64,000 nt of DNA from Centropus unirufus (taxonomy: Eukaryota > Chordata > Aves > Cuculiformes > Centropidae): assembly GCA_013397695.1 (NCBI GenBank), contig VYZI01000254.1:164629-228628 (forward strand), given 5' to 3'. The position numbers and the translations under genes were made by a program. Below, piece after piece: positions 27,271 to 39,888 of the stretch. Numbering within the stretch: the first letter of the stretch is position 1; each line of letters starts with the position of its first letter. The notes beneath the pieces were generated by a model that was given only the letters and a program-made list of their open reading frames with translations, searched no databases and was not told the DNA's origin.

Positions 27271-28829
27271 AAAAGTGAGGAAAATGTACATATCAAGAGT
27301 ATCTTGGAAAAGAAAGATTCTTTTTGAATTGATTATCTGCATTACCTATATTTTGGCAACAATGTGGTACTTCTTTGCTCTTCAGCTTACCAAAATGCTC
27401 ACAGACTGTCTTCTAAAATAAAGTTAAAAAAAACCCCTAAACCACATTCAAAACTTATGAGCTTCCTACAAGGGGGGAAAAAATCTTGCATGTGCATCAT
27501 TTTAAATTTTGAATGTTAAAGTTATCATTAATGACTGCATATGTAACAATACAAAAGACTAGTAATTTCAGTTGATAATTAAAATATGTAATTACTGTGT
27601 GGACAAAATTCTGTGCTAACCCAGTTTGAGGAAAGTGGAGACCCAAATCAAGGAGTCTAGCCCATGTAGGGGAGTGAATACAGCTGCCAGAGTCATGCTG
27701 CTAGAGCTAATAAGCTTGTGTCATCCCAATGTACCGGTTGGGACAACATAAATTTCCACAAGCTATGGAAATGTTATTACATGCTCCAGTGATGGGTGAT
27801 CCATGCTTCAGCGATCTCAAATATCTGTGAGTTCCGTGAAAAGCTGACATTAGGAATGCTTTGGCACTTGTATGCAATGGAAGCTAATAAGCTGAAGAGC
27901 TCAGACACACATCAAAGACAAGAAGCTAATGCCTAAGCATGGGCAACAACAATGGTAATGTTCTGGGTGATTTCCATTTCTGGTGTTGTGTTTTAAGACA
28001 AATCCATTTTGACAATTTCCTAACACATTCTTCCTGAGAAGCACAGATTGTAGGGAATTTGATGTTTTAATTTAAACTGTTCAATCAAATCACGTTAGAT
28101 GTAATTTGTTATTTAGTCAGGCCATTGAGGTTGCTTCTTATCATTACTGATTTCCTCTAAACACAGGTCAGATCATTAGCTGAAATCAGTGCAGGACCTC
28201 CATTTTATATTAGCACTTTGCCTTCTTAACCAAAGGGATAAATTATTTTGTTTTCATATTGATGTTTCCTTCCATATTACAACTGCTTACAGAACTTACC
28301 TTGCTCTATCAGCTCTTTCAGGGCAAAAATGTTTTGTTCTGAATTCATATATGGTTACTGTGGTCAATCCTACTGTCCACAAGAGTAATGAGTTCCAAAC
28401 CAAATCAGTGTATCTTTGATTCTCACCCAAGTCTACACTGACAGACAGAATGTATTGTTCTTAGTATTTCATTCAACCTACCCTCTGCTGGGCTGCCCCA
28501 GCATCAAATTGCTGCTGTCAGCAGCCAGAACATCTCTTCTGTGCCACTTGACTGATTGTAGGCCAAACCCCTTCTCTTACCAGTCGATACTGATGCTGTT
28601 TCCATTCTCTGTTATTACCTTGTCTTTCTCAGCTACTTGCTGTCATCCACTCTCCATCCTGGGCTGTATGTTGTCCTTTATCATTTGGTTTAGCTCTTTG
28701 TGGTAATCTCCCCGCACACTTCCAGCCCTGCCCTTCCAACTTTCTCTGGCATGCAAACTGTGGATTTTGTTTCCACTGTATCAATCCAACACTTTGTGAA
28801 TTCTATTCACACAGTAGCTTTTGGCCTAA

Positions 28830-28890
28830 GTCTATTCCCACTGAGGTCAGCTGGCAGCTCGCCACAGACATCAGTAGGAAGAGTATCAAA
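28830..28890. repeat. Possible ancient amniote repeat fragment
   Basis: AGTCTATTCCCACTGAGGTC and ACATCAGTAGGAAGAGTATC resemble the 'CCCATTGACGTCAATGGGAG' / 'CTTCAGTGGGAGCAGGATC' words of an old sauropsid repeat. Low confidence. Confidence 0.4.
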
Positions 28891-30091
28891 CCTTTAAGTG
28901 CAAATTCAGCCCCAGATCTGCAAATTGAAGGATGACATTATGTCTCAGCCTCGCCCAGTTTGAACTGCTGATATTTTGACCAGTTTAACATCTTAGATCA
29001 TGCTCTTGGCATGTTGCTCTGAAGGTGGGTACTCACTCATCTTTCCTTACCATCATGATTATACTCTCCATGGGTTCTTACCGTGCTCTCATCACTGTTG
29101 TATCTGAGGCCCTTCCAATTTATTAAGTTTCTAACATCTGTCACGTGTAATTCCTTCATAGTCTCCCAAGAGGAGCTCAATGGAGAGTTTTTCCATGGCT
29201 TCCTCCTCACCTCACATCAAACGCAAGCTATCCCCTGCCCCACCCATCAACTAAAAATTAGAACTGGTAAGAACATTCTGTCTAAAAATCACTCTCCAGT
29301 TAAAATGAATGTTTCCAAGGTCAAGATGTTGCACTGTTCCCTATTTAAGGGTATTTTTTTCATCCAGGATGTATCCAGATACAGATGTCTGGGCTACCTA
29401 ACTCTGCAGGAGGGCATCTACATTCCAGATGTTGATCCTTATTCAGACCATACTTAAATTCACACTGGTACTACATATACACAGTTTTGATTATTTAACA
29501 AATGTAACTTAAAGGGTTTAGCATAAAACACTCAAATAGATGTGCTGTAGGTATGTCTTACCACACATGGCAATGTCATTGTCTTCCCAAGTCAACCCAC
29601 AGACATTTCTGTATCCTCACTGTCTCCATACACTCCTCACTTCCATCTATGGACACAGTGAAGAGTTGGCACTACAAAGTAAGAATAACTTGTTCATACA
29701 ATGTCTCAAGTTGAATATTTTTCTAGTCATATATTGTACTAATATTATATTAGTTAATGAAGAAAAATTGCAACAAATGACACTAGCATGTTCTTATCTA
29801 GTCGGAAAATATTAATTCACTATAAAAATACCTTAAAGTCCATGAATACCCTGAAATACAAAAATACAAAATAAATATTCAGGATTAATGCTATCTAGGG
29901 GATTGGAATTGCCTCTCATGATACTGTTTTCAGCTTTAATTTTTTCAGTAGAAAAGAAAATAAAACATCACAAAAGCTTCAAAACTTAGAATTGTATTGA
30001 ACTGACCCATCGGAAACAGAATCTTCAGGATCTTGTCTCAGGGAATGATTTAGAGTATTAGTATGCGTATAGGGCACTAACATGGGATGTA

Positions 30092-30510
30092 AAATCATAG
30101 AATCAAAGTTTGGGCTGGAAGGGTCCTTAAAGGTCATCTGACTCTGAAAACCTTTGCACAGACAGGGACACCTTCCACTAGACCAAGTTGCTCAAACCCC
30201 CATCCAGCCTGGCTTTGAACACTTCCAGGGATGGAGCATACACTGCTTCTCTGGATGCGTTGTTCCAGTGTCTCACCACTCTAATAGTAAAGATTTTCTT
30301 CCTAATGTCTAATCTGAATACACCTTCTTTCAGCTTAAAGCCATTACCCTTCATCCTATCACTGCCTGGCAAAAAGTCCCCCAGCTTTCTCTCAGGTGCC
30401 CTTTAGATACTGGAAGGTTGCTATGAAAGAGGTGAGACGGGCTGGCCAGTAGTTCCTCAAGTCTACCTTTTTCCTCTGTTTAAAAACTGAGGTCATGTTT
30501 CCCCTTTTCT
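30092..30510 (-). mobile_element. CR1 LINE 3' fragment, minus orientation
   Basis: On the plus strand the copy starts with AATCATAGAATCAAAG, the reverse complement of the CR1 terminal repeat. It continues through the familiar segments about 'GGTCATCTGACTC', 'CATCCAGCCTGGCTTTGAACA' shortened, and 'TCTTCCTAATGTCTAATCTG'. The minus-strand frame 30372-30178 reads MKGNGFKLKEGVFRLDIRKK and VFKARLDGGLSNLV, a CR1 3'-region signature. From about 30440 the text (GGCTGGCCAGTAGTTCC through CATGTTTCCCCTTTTC) looks like another CR1 segment joined after a deletion or a different subfamily. The right boundary is approximate. Confidence 0.88.
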
Positions 30511-33500
30511 GGGGAATATGTAATATAAATCAATATAATACTAAATATTCAGATTTCCAAATCACCTTTTTATGGCTATGCAGATATGCAAAATCAGTCC
30601 GTCAGAGGTGAATTAAACTTATCGTCCCTGCTCAATGTCATTACACATTAATGCATAAAGATGCTCAAAGAAAGGAAGGTTAAAGAGACTCTTCCATTCA
30701 AAATCACATTTTGTGTAAGTAAAACTGAAGTAGTTTGAAAGAGAATAGTAGAGCTTTTATATCTTAATGAAATAACATATTCTAACAACAGATTTTGGAA
30801 ACAATTGGCCTGAGGACAAAACAACTATTTTGGTGTGTTTGTTTTTAACACCATGCAAAAAGTGAAAAGATGTGAAAGTAAAAACTATTTTTTTCAAAAA
30901 GCTAATGATTTAGCACATGAATCATGGCTGTGGCAAATACAATACTTTTGGATGGCTCAGTTTGTGCGAGGGAACATCTGGTGCCCTCAGAGGTGCTATA
31001 TTCATCTAAAAGCAGTTTGGTTACTGTGCTAATGTAAAATATTCTGATCTCAGAGACTCACCAGATTGGTTTGTCAGTAACAGAAATCTTCTAAAACCCA
31101 CCACAAACTAAACAAAACTCACTGGAAATTGGATTAGTGGCTGGAAAGGGCTTGCATTTAGAAAGCATAAGCTGAAATTCTCACTAATACACTGATTCAC
31201 TAAACAGCATGGCTTCAAGAAAATATCTGATTTGAGGAACACAAGAAAACCTTGAGAACTACACTGAAAGTAAAGTGGAAGAGCTATATTGGAAGTAAAA
31301 GAGTCTATTTTAGTTGGCATAAAACATACTGGATCCTCTGAAGAAAAACATTATTTTCATTAGAGGTCTTTATTTAAATCAGAACAAGTTTAGGAGAGAT
31401 ATTTGTATAAAAATTTCATGTTTCTTTTCATTAAAACAGTTGTAAACTTTCGCTGTCCCAACTGTTTATGCTTTTAATGGGTCCCTTGAATAAAACATGC
31501 AGATGTTATAAATAATTACTTTTGCAATTAGTGTTTCAACTTTAAAAAGTCATTGGATGAATCAGGAATGCAATATGACCAGTTAGATTATTATGGATCC
31601 TTTAATAGGCAAATAAATTCTGAGACAGCATGGGAATGAAAACCTCTCCTCTTTCAGAAATGGGATTTATTTTTACTTTCTGCTAAAGTAAATTGTTTTA
31701 ATGATTCATAACACAATAGCCAAATGTCTGCAGGAAAGTATTGCCTTTGTGGGTTATCTAAATAGTTACTCAGCTTAGTTTAAGTTCACAGTGGAACATG
31801 GAGTCTACATTAATAATTTGAAACACATAAAAAAACCCTGTGATGTATAAAAGAAATCTGTGAGTGAGATTAATTAACCTCAAATAAAAAGCTTTCTTTT
31901 GTTATAAAAAAAAAGTCTGAAAAGCCATGCACTTATCAGTAGAGATTTTGCTGTTTATAAGGACATGTCAATATAATGAACATTAAATCTGGCTCCTTTT
32001 AAAAAGCAAAATTTTCAATCTCTTCCTCTGAAATACCACCTTTCTGAGTATGCTGAGTCTTATTCTAGCACGTCCTCTCTCTCCCTTTGGCTCCCAGGGT
32101 GCATAGCAGGGCAGAAATCCAGGGTATCTATGCATGTAAAAAAAAGCCTTAAGTAAAAAAGTATTCCTTTTGTTCTTCTACTCCCTTTTTTTTTTTCCTC
32201 ATCTGTTTCTTAATATATCCTTTTGCATTGTCAGTATAGCCATAGCACTGGATTTTAACTGAAATTGCAGAAGAAAGAAGGATTTTTTTTTAAAGGTTAA
32301 TTTTAAGCTTTACTTTTTTTAATTATTTTTTGTATTTAACTCAAAGCATTTTTATTTTCACCTGTCACCCTGAAGAAATATTTTGTCTCCAAAAAGGCTT
32401 CTGCTGTCAATGGGCACTTCTCTTGCAGGGGTAGCAGGAGTTAGTAAAATTGTTCTATATTGGATAAAGGCAGGTCTAATTACCAAATTATTCAGTGATA
32501 CTGACGGGCATTTGAAGAGAGTGCATAAAAAAGCCTGGTCTTTTACTATTTATGATACATACTATTATAACATCATGCCAGACTTCCAGCTACATAAGCT
32601 GAGAAAATTGTACTGTTGACAGTCATATCTTTTACCAAGTAAGAACAGAAATTCTATGCCACAAAACCAGATTCAAGGGTTATATACCTAAATCTTTCTC
32701 TACCATATGTTTAGCCTGAGATTTTGATCTAACACAGTGACAGTTGGATATGATTTTTATTGGTCTTACCTTTACAGAGGTTAAATGCACAAATTAAACC
32801 AGTCTGTCTGGATTTAGCTAGATTTTTTAAAATTATATAACAGGGTGGCAAAATGCACACACAATATATAAGCATCTTTTCTTTTGTGACCCAGGTTGCT
32901 CTGATTCAGCACAGAAGCATAGAAAATGTTAAAGGTCTGGGTTATGTTTTTGAAAGAAGACTCCATAGAAAATATGCACACAAATTACTATAATGAAGGA
33001 CAGTTGGCAAAAATGATAAGAATGATAAGAAAAAAGAGTGAGCATATTTTAGTCCGAAATAGTTTTTTACCATCACATGCCATCTGTTTCCACATAGTAC
33101 TGGAATAATGCTTAACAGTGATTTTGTAGCTGGAAATAAGAGAAAAGAAAGTATTTCTGTCAATTCCTCAAGAATTGTTTAAAGCCATGATTCTTATAAT
33201 CTTTTCTTTGAAGTTAGACTCCCTGGAAACACAGATTTCACAGTTAATGGAAATATCGTAATGTAAATCAACAAATAATTCCACTGGATTCCTATTCTTG
33301 CACTTGAAAGCATATGGAAATATTCTATGTTCAATACTGAATTATTGGTTTCAGGAAAAAAAACATACATGAAAAAGGTATTTCAGTGCAAATTTTACTT
33401 ATATTGGCAAATTAAAGTTTGTGAGGTTTTTGGTTTTTGTCAGTTGCTTCCCCAGCAGCACAGGATTTGTTTAATATTTAGATCTATTGACATTTAAAAG

Positions 33501-36500
33501 CACTGAAATAATGAGACAAACCGTTTGAAAAAGTCTTCAGGAGAAGGAGTTGCTAAATTAAATGAGTGACTTAGAAAGCATTTAGGATTTTATTTATTTT
33601 ATTTTGTGTTTACATTGTTCCATTTGAAGCTTTCAAATGCAAATTGCATGTATCTAGTACACTTTGTAAAATACTACCGCTAACTCTAGTTTTAACTCTA
33701 ATTTTAGCTTAAACTTTTGTAAACTTTTCAAATTCTGAAATAAAACAGAAGCAGCTTTATTTTAACCAACTGAATTATTTTCTAATGCAGAAACTGTGAG
33801 TAAGGAATAATGTCATACTATGACTTACAACCCATTTCTTCAGTGCTGCTTACATCATCTCCTCACTAATCACTGAGAGGTTAAAAGATTTCAACAAGAC
33901 AACTTACTTAATAGAGTCCTACTTAGCACGGGTCAGACAGCAAAATGGGATTCTAAAATTATGCAGTGAAATTGTGTCTTTGATCAAGTCACATGGAATA
34001 ACTGTGCAGCTCTGGGTCATTTTTTTGCCACTTTTGAGCAAAATGAATTTATGACCATGCCCCTGTGCTGCATTATGTGTAAAGCAATCGTACAGAGTAG
34101 CTGTCTTCTAGTAGCAGAAATTATTTTGTACTTTACTGACACATACTCCTTTAAGGGTGAAGAGTGTTCTCTTTGCTAGAAGAGGAGATAGGGACTCCAA
34201 GTCTATTATATCTTACTAGCTCTTTTAATCACTTTGAATAATTAATTCGGAATGAATTTTGAATAATAAAAGGATGGTTTCTTAATCTTTTATCCTCATC
34301 ACATGGTTTAGGCAATTTTGGTGTGGAGTACGAGCTATCACTGATTCCATGCACTTAATATGAGAAGCAGCACTCAGCCATTCTTAGCTGATTTTGGTGC
34401 CATTCATGAATAAATAATGCTTATTGGCACCTCATGGGTGGTTCATCAGCGGAAGGTTTTCATGTGAATTAGCTTTAAGTAAACATTTTGGCTAGGCAGG
34501 GTAGATAAAGTTATATTGATAACAGACAAGTCAATAGAATTAAAGCTGGAAGCAAGATTATCTAAAAGACTCTTCAAATCTCAAAAATACCTTTTTAAGA
34601 TTTTGGAATTTAAATTATTTAAAAGATTGGACAAATAGTTGGGAAGAGGGACAGAGGTGGAATGAGATGCCTTTTATGTGACTAACTTTCAGATCACCTA
34701 TGAATCACATCATGATTAGGGAGCTTTTCTGCTTGCACTTTGAGTCCTGAATGCTTATTGTATCACCTACACCTATTGAGAGTGCAAAAGAACAATTTTT
34801 TGTTGCTGATTTCATATACTCAAGTATGACTCTTTAAATGAAGTTTATTTATTTAGAAAATGTTATATCAGGCTTCCTGGAATTTGAAAATACATCAACC
34901 TGCCCAGATAGAAATAACTTATGCTTTTTAGTGACATTGAAATTCATTTAGTCTGTGACCAACTTCCATGCAGTTGATAAAGTCATGGATTTGGTCTTTA
35001 CTGTGCCAGATTTCATAGCTATGTTTCTTCAAACTCTGTGATACGCTCATTTCAAGATTAAGCAAAGCTGTTTTCATAGCAAAGAGTAAGCTAAAGCACA
35101 TGGGGCAGATTCAAACGTACCAACGCAGTACTGAAATGAGGCACAAATTCAAATAGGCTATTGGGAAAATAAGTAAAGCAGGATGTGATTTTTAGACCTG
35201 CCTTGGAAACTTTGAGTGGATCAGACTGAGTTTACTGAAACTGGAATTCAGTCAATATGCTGGAGGCATATCAGCCTGGCCTAAATTAAGTTAACTATGC
35301 ATGATTTAAGGGAATGACCAAGGGTTGGGATTGCACTCCATCACATTTCTGGTGCTTTCAGATACATCATTTATGTTAAGCAAGTGGGAATGATGGCTGT
35401 TATCCTCTGATCAGTGAGCAGATGGATCCCATATTTCAACAGGAAGTAAATCGACAAATAGCATAGCCAGATAACGATGGCTTTTGCCAATAGCCCTTGA
35501 TAGAATATCTTTTCCAATAAAATAAGATCCTTGTGCATGGGTTATAAAACAGCATTTTGGAAAAAGCTTTGAAAGATTTTTATTCTTTCCTTTTAAATAT
35601 TGTGCTTATGCAATAGTATCTACAAAGACATAGGGGCAAATACACAACATCTGTGTATCTTATTTCTTTTTCCAATTGGACACTCAGCACGTTCACAGAA
35701 GATTTTTTTTCTCAAAGTAACACAAACCAGAAAACACATTATAATTTCCATTGGTTTTTTTTTCAAGAGAAAGGAAAAATTGCTATTATTTTCCCTTCCA
35801 CTTAAGATTTTTAATTCATTCTGCTGCCTCCGAAACAATGATACTTATCAGTTGCTACAACATAGCTCCACTCACTCAACTAATTTAGGACATACCTCAT
35901 CCTAGTATGTTTTAGGATCTGTCATTAAAGTCATGTATACATTTCCCATTGGTCCCAGAAAGCTTTAATAATATTACATATTTTATATTTTTCTCTGCAG
36001 CAGGTATTGCTTAACAAATAGCTGCTGAAAAGGGTGGTTGAAGTAGACTTAGGCCATCAAAATATCAGTCAGATCTTCTAGAATAAGATTTCCTTAAATC
36101 TTCTCAGCTTTCTTAACACATGTATTGGTGTCAATGTTTCTTAAACAGTTCCTTATTATTATTTATATATATGCCTCAGCCAAAGTTCAAATTTCCAATT
36201 AAGTGTAAGTCTGCATTATGCAAACAAAAAAGATTCATCTTTGAAAAAACATAGTGCACAAGAAAAATGCAATATAGTGTAAGACATACAGCAGTATTCT
36301 ATATCTACGTGCCAGGTCTTTGAGTTTCAGTCATTTCATTTAGCCAACTGGTTGCATATAGCATAAAACAAATTTCCCATATTATGCTGAAACTTTGGCA
36401 GTCTCTTAGTAATGTTTTCCTCTTTCAAATGACTTCTATCTGTAAATGTAATCCTAAATTCTGTTATAAATAAAAAAGTCTTCTTAAAGTCTAAGCAAAA

Positions 36501-38090
36501 GCAGAACATATAACACAAACAACAAAAGCTAGAAAATAAAACCCAGAAGATTTAATGTCGTGTGCAGAGAAAAAGGATAAGAGCACTCATGATGAAAAAC
36601 AAAATAATACAAACAGAATGGAGTTGCATTAGTGCATAAAATAGCATATGCTTCCTACCACATATATTCAAGAGCATTTTCATTTATTATAGAGGACTTT
36701 CATATGCTGTTTTAGTAGCATCAAAAAGGACGGGAAGCTGAAGTATGCATCATGTGAATTGTGAATTCTTGTGATAAAGATACCTCTACAGAATATAGTT
36801 TAGATTGTATTAAGCAAAATAGAATATTGTTACCCTCTTCACCATATTTAAAATCCTATAGTCAGGAATGCACTTGGAAAAAAAATATGACAGGAAATAA
36901 AAATTTACCTGCTGGAAGGGAAGGAGAAAAAATTAATATACAGTTTCAGAAGGGTTGATTATTGTCTATTTTTTGTCTTCGATGATTTTCTTTCATAAAA
37001 GAAAATAAATTAAAAGGTTTTGATATGCTTGTTTCGTGCAACGTAATTTAGTCTTCATCCATTCTATCCAAACTGAGAATATAAATATGATTTTCTGACC
37101 TGGAAGAATATTCTCTGCTACTATTACCTTCTGTGTGGACAAGAGGTACATCAGCAAAGAGTCGGAATCTCTCTTTCTGTAGCTGCCTTAATACTAGATA
37201 AACAGATTTCCATGTTTTTTGCTTTGCCGACAACTTAATTTAGGCCAGAAAATCTCAACATTTTGAAAAATTAAAAAATGTTATAACTTCTTACCTTTTT
37301 AAGGTCTTGGGTTTCAATCTAGTTAAAGCATCCCTCCTCCTCTCTATCTAGTGGCATCCTGCAGTGCAAAGTTCAACTGACGCTCAAACACATTCTGAAT
37401 TTCTCTTTGCAATAAAAGGAACCTACTGACATAAAAATGTCAATTCAGTAACTAGGTTACTAGCCAATGTCTTAAGATTTAGAGTTCACTTCTTTATCTG
37501 TACCTAAAATGTTACATTTATATTTTAGGGCTAGATCCTTAATAAAACTCCCTGCCACCCTGCAAGGTAGCTGCTGAATTTTATCTGTTTAGTCTCCAGA
37601 ATAAAATGTATTGTTCTGGATTGTGTGACTGGTCTTCCTACACAAACGTGAAAAGGTACTGGAAAAGTGATGGTGGGAGAATCACCTGATGGTTATATTT
37701 ACACCAATGACTGGTAATCCTCTTTGTTGCCTAGGGAACCAGCTGGTAAGTTTTCTTTTACCCTACCATGTTGGGTTTACTCTCAGTGCCCTACTGACTC
37801 ACACAAATCCATTCATCCTTGCGCATGGCGCGATGGCATAGCATGTTTGGGTCACTTATGAATTTTTTTCAGCCCAACTGATTTACAGAGTGCACATCTT
37901 GTTTCCAACATGTCAGGTTCACTGTCTTACATAGATAGATGTAGAATGAGAGGGGTGGGCACAGAAACTGCAACTTTACATCAAGGACAGCTTACTGTAT
38001 CTCATGTGATTATTATTTTTCGTATAATAACTAGTAATAGATACATCTTTCTGTTTGACGTTAGCTAAAGTAACTCTTTATACAGTGCAG

Positions 38091-38132
38091 ACCATGCATA
38101 CCCTTGGTATAACCTAGGTATACCATGCATAC
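38091..38132. repeat. 11-bp direct repeat flanking a short palindrome
   Basis: ACCATGCATAC occurs at 38091-38101 and 38122-38132. Between them lies GGTATAACCTAGGTATACC, which is nearly self-complementary. Confidence 0.75.
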
Positions 38133-39850
38133 TCTGTCTTCGTTACCTTCAAAATGTCCTTGAAGACACACATTATGAAAAGCTCTGAACACTGACTTGT
38201 GTCACACTAAGAGATAGAGAATTTCTAGTCTTTCTCTCATTAAAGGAAAATTGCCAGTGTTTCTGGCAGCTTTCTTATTACTTGCCTGGAAACCTGTTCT
38301 TCAAGAAGTTTTGTTTCATCACTCTGCCACCTCAGCTGCTGACACCTAAAAGCTTTCTTTTCTGTAGTGTGATCAGTCTTCCCTGTAATGCAACATTTCC
38401 CAAAAAATATATTACTTTGATTCCAAAACAAAATTCTGTGTTTCCCTAAATAATACACCTTCATGATGAGGACTCTCATGTATTTTTTTAAAAGCCTCCT
38501 TCTTGCCGCAGTTGTAGACTTCAAAATCCAAAACAGTTTCAGTGCTGCACACGCCAACATGTGTACTCAACTGGAAATCACTAAGAATAGTCCCAATCAT
38601 GGAGAGAAGCAACTCTAGTATGTGTTAGCAGATAAAGGCCAAACACTGTATGTTTGTGGTTGTTTTCTTTATGAGGGGAAAAACAACAGCCAAGTTTTCC
38701 TTGGAGAAAGTTGGGGACCACACCTATATGTAAGAGGCAATTAGAAAAGGAGCCGCTCACTCTTTTGCTGTTGATTTTCTTTCCTGCATGTAGAAATGCA
38801 TCACTGGAAGACGCAACCATAATGCAATTGTGACATGGGAAGATGAAAAAATTATAGGTATTAACAGTTTTATTGGAAGGCAAAGAATCAGACTTTGGCA
38901 AAAGAGTTAGGATTTGTCATTTCCTGTCTTAACAACATTTCAGTTTCATCTAGCAACTCTTAAAAATGCTTGCTAAATTTTTCCATATATATTCAGTTAC
39001 AAATTGTAATAAATAATTTTAAGCAAAAGCAGGGAGGCAGATAATATGTATTAGAATTTCACAATTTGTCCTGAGCAAGCTGTTGTACCATTTTTATTCA
39101 ATATTTGATGAGCATTCCCGCAGAAATGTGTTTGGGAACTGTAGGCTCTCATTCTGCACCAACATGGTCATTATTCTACACAGTGACAAGGACACAGTGG
39201 TGCAAAATATACAGACCTCTAAGTATCCTCTACACTGTGTTTTACATTGCAGAAATATAAATGATTATGAACAAGCTGTTAGCTCCCAGTTGCTTGTTTT
39301 CACAGTACATATGGACTCTGTGTATGAACACATCTCAGAACATTTCCTGTCATTTGAATCATGAAGGGCTGGGTTTTACCTCATACCTCTTACTTTAAGC
39401 ACAGACTTCCTCAACTAACAACCCTTCTGGTTTCTAAGGGCCTGAAAGAGGCACCACATGCTGAAAAGAGTAGTGCAGGGGGTGTTCAGGAAGCCAATCA
39501 ATTCTGGAAATGTTTCTGAGCAACTGCAGAAGAGCTTTTGCGCTTCTTCCTGAGACTCATCGCTAATTGTCTTGAAGTTTGACCCTGCTAAAGCCTTACA
39601 GAGAAAATGACAGATTTCAGCTTAATTAGCTTTTGTTTCTCAGAGAGCGCACAAAGCAGTGTTGCATTTAAGCTCTTACTGAGCAAGTGGTGGCAGAAAG
39701 AAGCTGAAGGATTTCATTCTTTCTTTGTCTCCGACATCCGCCTCTGCTAATGAACCTGGATAATCAGCCAGCCTGTGCAGAGCACCTCTTCTGCACAAAC
39801 TGAAAGTAGTTTACCAGCTGGGTACAGGACTAGAACTGGGACACACTGGC

Positions 39851-39888
39851 AGATTTCCCACTTACTTCAATGGGACCAAGATTGAACC
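39851..39888. repeat. Possible ancient amniote repeat fragment
   Basis: TTCCCACTTACTTCAATGGG followed by ACCAAGATTGAACC matches the same 'CATTGACTTCAATGGGA ... GGATTGGGCC' pattern. It sits inside a GC-richer island. Confidence 0.4.

Larger units (their letters stand above)
26091..30091. other. Intergenic between two CR1 copies, nothing coding recognised
   Basis: A short cluster of GGTGCTCTGA motifs (26169-26217) directly follows the first CR1. The stretch 28189-29460 is less AT-rich and has several plus-strand frames of 65-124 codons. None has an initiation context, a domain or splice pattern that I recognise. A weak ancient-repeat candidate lies at 28830-28890. Confidence 0.55.

Noticed and set aside
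28189..29457. Series of plus-strand frames of 65-124 codons, considered as a possible gene or processed pseudogene
   Set aside because: The frames do not connect by splice sites, no family was recognised, and the region is simply less AT-rich.
33870..33960. Possible MIR-like segment (CACTGAGAGGTTAAAAGATT onwards)
   Set aside because: Only one box is similar and the rest does not follow the SINE order.
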